From Sphingopyxis sp. (GTDB lineage Bacteria > Pseudomonadota > Alphaproteobacteria > Sphingomonadales > Sphingomonadaceae), in assembly GCA_017745175.1 (NCBI GenBank), contig JAGHZY010000010.1, forward strand, positions 34,414-98,413: a DNA stretch of 64,000 nucleotides, written 5' to 3'. Shown one piece after another: positions 60,711-64,000 of the stretch (the first letter of the stretch is position 1; every line of letters starts with the position of its first letter). The notes below the pieces were generated by a model. That model did no database searches and was not told where the DNA came from. It worked only from the letters and a program-made list of their open reading frames with translations. The position numbers and the translations under genes are program-made.

Positions 60711-61766
60711 CTAGCGATCCGGCGGCGGGGCGACCGATTGCCGTTCGACGAAAGTCGAGGCGAGGATATTGCTCTTGTCGCCGTCGCCCTCGATGCGCGG
60801 GCTCAGGAAGTCGGGGACGAGCGTCTGCGCCGCGCGGATGCCCATCTCGCGGATCGGCCAGCGTACCGTGCTGAGTGCGGGCCAGATATGCGTCGCGGTG
60901 GGGCTGTCGTCGAAGCCGATGATCGACAGCTCGCCCGGTACCCTGATGCCCTTGCCATGCGCGACGCTCATCACCCCCGCCGCCATCTCGTCGTTCGAAC
61001 AGAAGATCGCCGTCGGCGGTTCGGCGAGTGAGAGCAAGGCCTCGCCCGCCTCGATTCCGGCGGGGTAGCAATAATCGCCCGGCGCATGGAGGTCGTCGGG
61101 CAACTCGAGCGCCGCCCCGGCAAGCGCTTCGCGGAACCCTTCCTCGCGCTCGGCGGCCGAACGGAAGCCGACGGGGCCGCGTACGAAACCGATGCGGCGA
61201 TGGCCGAGTTCGACGAGCCCGCGCACCGCCTCGGCGACCATCTCGCGGTCATTCGACGAAATGCAATGCTTCGCATCGTCGATCCGCGCCGACCCGATGC
61301 GGACATAGCGTACGCCGAGGTCCTCGCAGAGCGTAGCGAGATCGTCATTCTCCGAAATCGGCGGCAGCAGCAGCGCGCCGATCGGCCGCTGCTTTTCGAG
61401 GAAGGCGCGGACGTCGTCGAGCAGCCTGTCCGACCCGCGGTCGACGGGGCGGACGAGCAGCGCAAGGTCGCTGTCCCTGATCGCGTCGAGCACGCCGTGC
61501 TGGAAATTGAGCACCGTCTGCGCGTTCGGATTGTCGTGGAGCAAAGCGATCAGGAAGTTGCGGCGAAAGGCGAGCGCGCGCGCCTGCGGATTCGGGACGA
61601 AGCCGAGCTGTTCGATCGCCTTTTCGACCGCGGTGCGCGTCTTGTCGGTCAGGAATTCGGAGCGGTTGATCACCCGGCTCACGGTCTTTTTCGAAACCCC
61701 CGCAAGCGCCGCGACGTCGTTGATCGTCGGCTGCTTGCCCCTCGGCCCCCTGGTCTGTGCCGCCAT
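60711..61766 (-). CDS. LacI-family transcriptional regulator
   Basis: 351 residues from ATG 61766. Seen: N-terminal LacI HTH and hinge (about 13-65; TINDVAALAGVSKKTVSRVI, NPQARAL) and a periplasmic-binding-protein-like ligand domain (FLIALLHDNPNAQTVLNFQH, IFCSNDEMAAGVMSVAHGKG, LSIIGFDDSPTATHIWPALS). Ligand probably a sugar by family habit. It is 155 bp upstream of the efflux operon in the same orientation, so control of the pump is possible but untested. Confidence 0.9.
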   Translation of the reverse strand: MAAQTRGPRGKQPTINDVAALAGVSKKTVSRVINRSEFLTDKTRTAVEKAIEQLGFVPNPQARALAFRRNFLIALLHDNPNAQTVLNFQHGVLDAIRDSDLALLVRPVDRGSDRLLDDVRAFLEKQRPIGALLLPPISENDDLATLCEDLGVRYVRIGSARIDDAKHCISSNDREMVAEAVRGLVELGHRRIGFVRGPVGFRSAAEREEGFREALAGAALELPDDLHAPGDYCYPAGIEAGEALLSLAEPPTAIFCSNDEMAAGVMSVAHGKGIRVPGELSIIGFDDSPTATHIWPALSTVRWPIREMGIRAAQTLVPDFLSPRIEGDGDKSNILASTFVERQSVAPPPDR

Positions 61767-61803
61767 ATTCTGTCTATCCCCTGCAAGCCTCCGGCCCGGC
61801 TCG

Positions 61804-61834
61804 CGCTTTCGATGCTGATGGGCGCTCGAAAGCG
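61804..61834. promoter_or_regulatory. Inverted repeat upstream of the LacI-type gene
   Basis: CGCTTTCGA-N13-TCGAAAGCG, 9-bp arms, 38 bp upstream of the regulator start. Could be an autoregulatory operator; LacI-family operators are usually more compact, so this is tentative. Confidence 0.35.
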
Positions 61835-61935
61835 TAAAATCAACCGCCCGGCGGGGCTGCCAACATGCCATGACACCGATCACCTCAAATCCTGAAAGGG
61901 CGCTTGCGACCCGATCGTTTCGGGATGGAAACCGG

Positions 61936-62823
61936 TCAGGCCGGAACCAGCAGCCCCCGGCTCTCCCGCACCTCGGCATCAAGCCAGTCGATGAAGGCCC
62001 GGATGCGCGGCTGCGGCGCGACATCGCGGTGGAGCGCGAGCCAGAAGGCGCGCGCGATGATCTGATCGCGCCGGACGCGCACCAGCGCCGGATCGCCCGC
62101 CGCAAGAAAACAGGGAAGCACGCCGACCCCCGCGCCGCCGGCGATCATCCGTCGCTGCGCCAATATCGAGGAAGACCGCACATTCGCCCGCAATCCAGGC
62201 TCGATCTCGCCGAGATAGTCGAGTTCGGGCGCGTACAGGATATCGGGCATGTAGCCGATCACGGAAATGCCTGCGCGCGACAACGGCATCGCGGCAACCG
62301 CCTCCTGCCAGTCGGGCCGGTCGGCGGGGGCATAGAGGCCGAGGCTGTAGTCCGACAGCTTGCGCGTGATCAGCGGGCCCTTTCGCGGCCGCGCGAGGAG
62401 CACCGCCATATCGGCCTCGCGCCGCGACGGATTGAGGAAGCCCGACGAGGCGACCAGATCGATCTCGAGTTCGGGATGCGCCGCGACGAAGCGCGCCAGA
62501 CGTGGCGCGATGAAGCTGTTTCCGAAACCTTCGGACACGCTCACCCGCAATTGCCCCGACAAACCCGACCCGTCCTCGCGCGCCGAGTGGATGCGCGCCG
62601 CCGCCGCCGCCATCGCTTCGGCGTGCGGGACGAGCGCCCGGCCCGCCGCGGTCAGGACGAAACCCGTCGGCGCGCGTTCGAACAGCGTCTGCTGGAGCGA
62701 TGCTTCGAGCGCGCTGACCCGGCGGCTCACCGTCGTCGCATCGACATGCAGCGCCGCCCCGGCGCGCGCAAGCGTGCCGTGGCGCGCGACGAACAGGAAA
62801 TATTGCAGCTTGTCCCAGTCCAT
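61936..62823 (-). CDS. LysR-family transcriptional regulator
   Basis: 295 residues from ATG 62823; an in-frame ATG 62868 would add 15 residues that do not belong to the family N-terminus. Seen: winged HTH (about 3-62; LQYFLFVARHGTLARAGAAL, VSRRVSALEASLQQTLFERA) and a co-inducer domain (LRVSVSEGFGNSFIAPRLAR onward). Divergent from mmsA with 97 bp between them, the classic arrangement for a regulator and its target. Confidence 0.92.
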   Translation of the reverse strand: MDWDKLQYFLFVARHGTLARAGAALHVDATTVSRRVSALEASLQQTLFERAPTGFVLTAAGRALVPHAEAMAAAAARIHSAREDGSGLSGQLRVSVSEGFGNSFIAPRLARFVAAHPELEIDLVASSGFLNPSRREADMAVLLARPRKGPLITRKLSDYSLGLYAPADRPDWQEAVAAMPLSRAGISVIGYMPDILYAPELDYLGEIEPGLRANVRSSSILAQRRMIAGGAGVGVLPCFLAAGDPALVRVRRDQIIARAFWLALHRDVAPQPRIRAFIDWLDAEVRESRGLLVPA

Positions 62824-62826
62824 GAC

Positions 62827-62840
62827 CTGCAAATATGCAG
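62827..62840. promoter_or_regulatory. Candidate LysR operator
   Basis: Palindrome CTGCA-AATA-TGCAG just upstream of the LysR start, followed by two further TTGCA/CTGCA half-sites (62848-62867) toward mmsA. Matches the T-N11-A style of LysR boxes; binding is inferred. Confidence 0.45.
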
Positions 62841-62920
62841 TATTACCCTGCAAGTCTATCCCTTGCAATCACGCCGTAACTGGTCTGTGGCAACGGCAAG
62901 ATTTTACGGGAGACTCGGAT

Positions 62921-64000
62921 ATGCGACAGATCGACCACCATATCGTCGGCGGTGCCGGCGGTTCGACGCGCTTGGGGGATGTCCTCGACCCCAACAACGG
63001 CGGTGTGCAGGCGCAGGTCGCGCTCGGCGACCGCGCCATCCTCGACCGCGCCGTCGCCGCCGCGAAGGCCGCGCAGCCCGCGTGGGCCGCGACCAACCCG
63101 CAGCGCCGCGCGCGCGTGATGTTCGAATTCAAGCGCCTCGTCGAAGCCAATATGAACCAGCTCGCCGAAATGCTCTCGTCGGAGCATGGCAAGGTGATCG
63201 CCGATTCGAAGGGCGACATCCAGCGCGGCCTCGAAGTCATCGAATTCTGCTGCGGCATCCCGCATGTGCTGAAGGGCGAATATACGCAGGGCGCGGGTCC
63301 CGGCATCGACGTCTATTCGATGCGCCAGCCGATCGGCATCGGCGCCGGCATCACCCCGTTCAACTTCCCCGCGATGATCCCGCTGTGGATGGGCGGCGTC
63401 GCCACGGCCGTCGGTAATGCCTTCATCCTGAAGCCCAGCGAGCGCGATCCCTCGGTCCCCGTGCGCCTGTCGGAACTGTTCCTCGAAGCCGGTATGCCCG
63501 AGGGCATTTTCCAGACCGTCCATGGCGACAAGGAAATGGTCGACGCGATCCTCGACCATCCCGATATCGGCGCGGTCAGCTTCGTCGGATCGTCGGATAT
63601 CGCGCACTATGTCTACAATCGCGGCGTTTCGGCCGGCAAGCGCGTGCAGGCGATGGGCGGCGCGAAGAACCATGGCATCGTCATGCCTGACGCCGACCTC
63701 GACCAGGTCGTCAACGACCTCACCGGTGCGGCCTTCGGCTCGGCGGGTGAACGCTGCATGGCGCTGCCCGTCGTCGTCCCCGTCGGCGAGGATACGGCGA
63801 ACCGGCTGCGCGACAAGCTCGTTCCCGCGATCGAGGCGCTGCGCGTCGGCGTGTCGACCGATGCCGAGGCGCATTACGGCCCGGTCGTGAACGCCGCGCA
63901 CAAGCAGCGCGTCGAGAACTGGATCCAGACCGGCGTCGACGAAGGCGCGGAGTTGGTGGTCGATGGCCGCGGCTTCCAGCTCCAGGGCCATGAGCAGGGC
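62921..64000 (+). CDS. mmsA: Methylmalonate-semialdehyde dehydrogenase, CoA-acylating (3' end cut by window edge)
   Basis: 360 codons present, about 70 percent of the usual 500. Converts methylmalonate semialdehyde to propionyl-CoA in valine catabolism. Seen: ITPFNFPAMIPLWM (NAD pocket), FVGSSDIAHYVYNRG, catalytic Cys279 in GSAGERCMAL, and AMGGAKNHG where other aldehyde dehydrogenases carry the ELGGK general-base Glu; that substitution is the mark of the CoA-dependent MMSDH group. CGGGAG lies about 9 nt before the ATG. Confidence 0.93.
   Translation, partial: MRQIDHHIVGGAGGSTRLGDVLDPNNGGVQAQVALGDRAILDRAVAAAKAAQPAWAATNPQRRARVMFEFKRLVEANMNQLAEMLSSEHGKVIADSKGDIQRGLEVIEFCCGIPHVLKGEYTQGAGPGIDVYSMRQPIGIGAGITPFNFPAMIPLWMGGVATAVGNAFILKPSERDPSVPVRLSELFLEAGMPEGIFQTVHGDKEMVDAILDHPDIGAVSFVGSSDIAHYVYNRGVSAGKRVQAMGGAKNHGIVMPDADLDQVVNDLTGAAFGSAGERCMALPVVVPVGEDTANRLRDKLVPAIEALRVGVSTDAEAHYGPVVNAAHKQRVENWIQTGVDEGAELVVDGRGFQLQGHEQG

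Noticed and set aside
1..64000. tRNA, rRNA, CRISPR arrays, insertion sequences, prophage genes
   Set aside because: Looked for cloverleaf ends, spaced direct repeats, transposase and integrase motifs; none seen by eye. A tRNA or small-RNA search program was not available.

Overview
The window is a 64 kb piece of a GC-rich alphaproteobacterial chromosome. Gene content fits a motile member of the Sphingomonadales, most like Sphingopyxis: a single complete flagellar locus, an imuA-imuB-dnaE2 mutagenesis cassette under a GTTC-N7-GTTC LexA box, a NodT-type RND efflux operon, and a type III polyketide synthase operon. This placement is inference from gene content; no search was run. No tRNA, rRNA, CRISPR array, transposase or phage gene was recognised. 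Both window edges cut a gene (an ankyrin-repeat protein on the left, mmsA on the right).

Left part (1-17.9 kb). Housekeeping genes come first: a Sco1-type copper chaperone overlapping a YcgN-type Cys-cluster protein and a YgjP-type metallohydrolase, then convergent class A penicillin-binding protein and msrB. At 5.1-8.0 kb three overlapping or abutting minus-strand genes (type III polyketide synthase, SAM methyltransferase, FAD oxidoreductase) form a small biosynthetic operon resembling the srsABC logic for methylated or oxidised phenolic lipids. An IclR regulator at 8.7 kb is divergent from five plus-strand genes (SDR, acyl-CoA dehydrogenase, CaiB-type CoA-transferase, thiolase, second acyl-CoA dehydrogenase) that look like a beta-oxidation-style route for an unidentified carboxylic acid. 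Four poorly characterised genes (15.96-17.84 kb) follow.

Middle (17.9-48.8 kb). A near-complete flagellar island holds fliA, flhA, a lytic transglycosylase, flgN, flgM, flgA, flgBCDEFGHIJKL, motAB, a FlbD/FleQ-like sigma54 activator, fliS, fliD, flhB-fliRQPONML-KJIHGFE and fliC. Reading the intergenic DNA gives a two-tier regulatory map. Four sigma54-type promoters (GG-N10-GC) precede the transglycosylase-flhA-fliA, flgA, flgB and fliE operons. Four sites sharing a TnAATnnn-N11-(G/T)CCGTTA pattern, read as FliA (sigma28) promoters, precede flgM, motA, fliD and fliC. The activator gene, the anti-sigma factor gene and fliA itself are all in the island, so most of the hierarchy can be read from this one locus. 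No chemotaxis genes are present, and FliM lacks the usual CheY-binding N-terminal peptide. FlgD and FlgE are unusually short, FlgH lacks a lipobox cysteine, and FlgJ is split into a rod-binding protein and a separate transglycosylase.

Right part (48.9-64 kb). The SOS mutasome operon imuA-imuB-dnaE2 is followed by an RND tripartite pump (adaptor, transporter, outer-membrane factor) with a LacI-family regulator upstream, a LysR regulator, and divergent mmsA (valine/methylmalonate semialdehyde catabolism). Related palindromic repeats flank the imu operon on both sides.
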